Shown here: positions 63,306 through 64,000 of the stretch, in pieces
How positions within the stretch are numbered: the stretch's first letter is position 1
Layout of the letters: each line of letters opens with the position of its first letter
Assembly (NCBI RefSeq): GCF_964340395.1
Contig: NC_135555.1
Span: 14,981,246-15,045,245 of the forward strand
Source: Glandiceps talaboti
Lineage: Eukaryota; Hemichordata; Enteropneusta; Spengelidae
Direction: 5' to 3'
DNA length: 64,000 bases
Notes under the pieces: model-generated
Database searches by the model: none
Told to the model about the DNA's origin: nothing
Seen by the model: the letters and a program-made list of their open reading frames with translations, nothing else
Translations under genes and position numbers: made by a program

Positions 63306-64000
63306 GTTTTTTTTTCAAATGTTTAACGAAAAAAATCCTCAAACAATTCTCAAATACAGTTTTGGAATCTTTTCATGGTGTCCAATTATGGTAGTTTCAA
63401 GCTGACTCCCTGAACAAGATATCGTCTCCATTACAATGCTACAATATTGGTATGTGGTTCATCAATCACGTGACCCTTGAACGCATGACTGGTTATTTAC
63501 ACCAGCTGTGCTTAATAAGCTTTGCTAGTTATGTTGTTTCTTTTCTGATATTCCAGAATCAAGAATAATTTATATACAAAGAGATCACATTTCCCTTAAA
63601 AATGTTTGCACAACGCAACGAATATTTAGACTGACGTGATGACAACTTTATTCTGTTATTATCATGTATGTATGTATGTATGTATGTATGTATGTATGTA
63701 TGTATGTATGTATGTATGTATGTATGTGTGTGTGTGTGTGCGCGCACACATATATTTACCAGCGAATATTAATTTCCTTATATGCATATATGTATACATC
63801 TGACACATCTTTCAACATATGTGATGTCATTGGTGTAATTATCATACATTGACCGGCGTCACACTATGTCATGTACACACGCATTATCTAATGTTAATCA
63901 TCTTATATCCATCCTCCATGAAATAATACACCATGCTATATCACTATGTCAGAGTCAATTAACACTCGTTCTCTTGGTTTTGTTTATGTTATTTTGAGAC
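63306..64000. other. Upstream flank of the fucosyltransferase-like gene
   Basis: Contains the 5' flank with E-box and CCAAT motifs, a (TATG)n-(TG)n microsatellite at 63664-63741, and no recognisable exon up to the window end. Confidence 0.6.
63466..63473. promoter_or_regulatory. TCACGTGA E-box upstream of the fucosyltransferase-like gene
   Basis: A palindromic CACGTG element of the bHLH-ZIP (USF/MITF/TFEB) type, about 160 bp upstream of the start codon. A CCAAT box (minus strand) lies nearby at about 63446-63450. No TATA box was seen. A promoter role is inferred from position only. Confidence 0.35.

Overview
This is a eukaryotic (metazoan) genomic window: AT-rich, intron-rich, full of microsatellites, with short coding exons bounded by clean GT-AG splice sites. 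The protein families (astacin metalloprotease, CUB/LDL-receptor-A membrane protein, type II fucosyltransferase-like enzyme) and the many MITE-like elements suggest an invertebrate such as a lower deuterostome or lophotrochozoan; the sequence alone does not settle the phylum. No bacterial-type operon, CRISPR array or rRNA gene is present.

Three genes can be reconstructed, all on the minus strand and therefore tandem head-to-tail. (1) Left edge, 690-3486: the 5' half of a secreted astacin-type zinc metalloprotease, six coding exons giving 118 residues (signal peptide, very basic propeptide with an aspartate-switch motif, first strand of the catalytic domain). The HExxH half lies beyond base 1. 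A TATA box lies at 3549-3555. (2) 16936-46507: a complete eight-exon, 454-residue type I membrane protein: signal peptide, two CUB domains, two LDLa domains, one transmembrane helix and a short basic tail ending TPV. It has a TATA box at 46614-46621. (3) 56141-63305: a complete five-exon, 461-residue type II (Golgi-type) protein with an O-fucosyltransferase-like GT domain. Every exon junction in the three models keeps reading phase and gives uninterrupted family motifs across the splice.

The rest is intronic or intergenic. 3556-16935 holds a perfect 549-bp direct repeat (two copies 3,075 bp apart), a 38-bp minisatellite and older dispersed repeats. The introns of gene 2 carry a 2.8-kb TTAA-flanked DNA transposon inserted into a dispersed ~45-bp minisatellite, a tRNA-related SINE-like unit, a fold-back MITE and long simple repeats close to several exons. 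46.6-56.0 kb is gene-poor and includes a 615-bp evolving tetranucleotide array. Two copies of one MITE family with 8-bp target duplications sit in introns of gene 1 and gene 3.

The genes share no evident pathway beyond all being secretory-route products. The most notable observations are the spliced gene models, the resolvable transposon insertion at 37.2-40.0 kb, the MITE beside a splice acceptor in the astacin gene, and the complementary simple repeats flanking the LDLa-1 exon.
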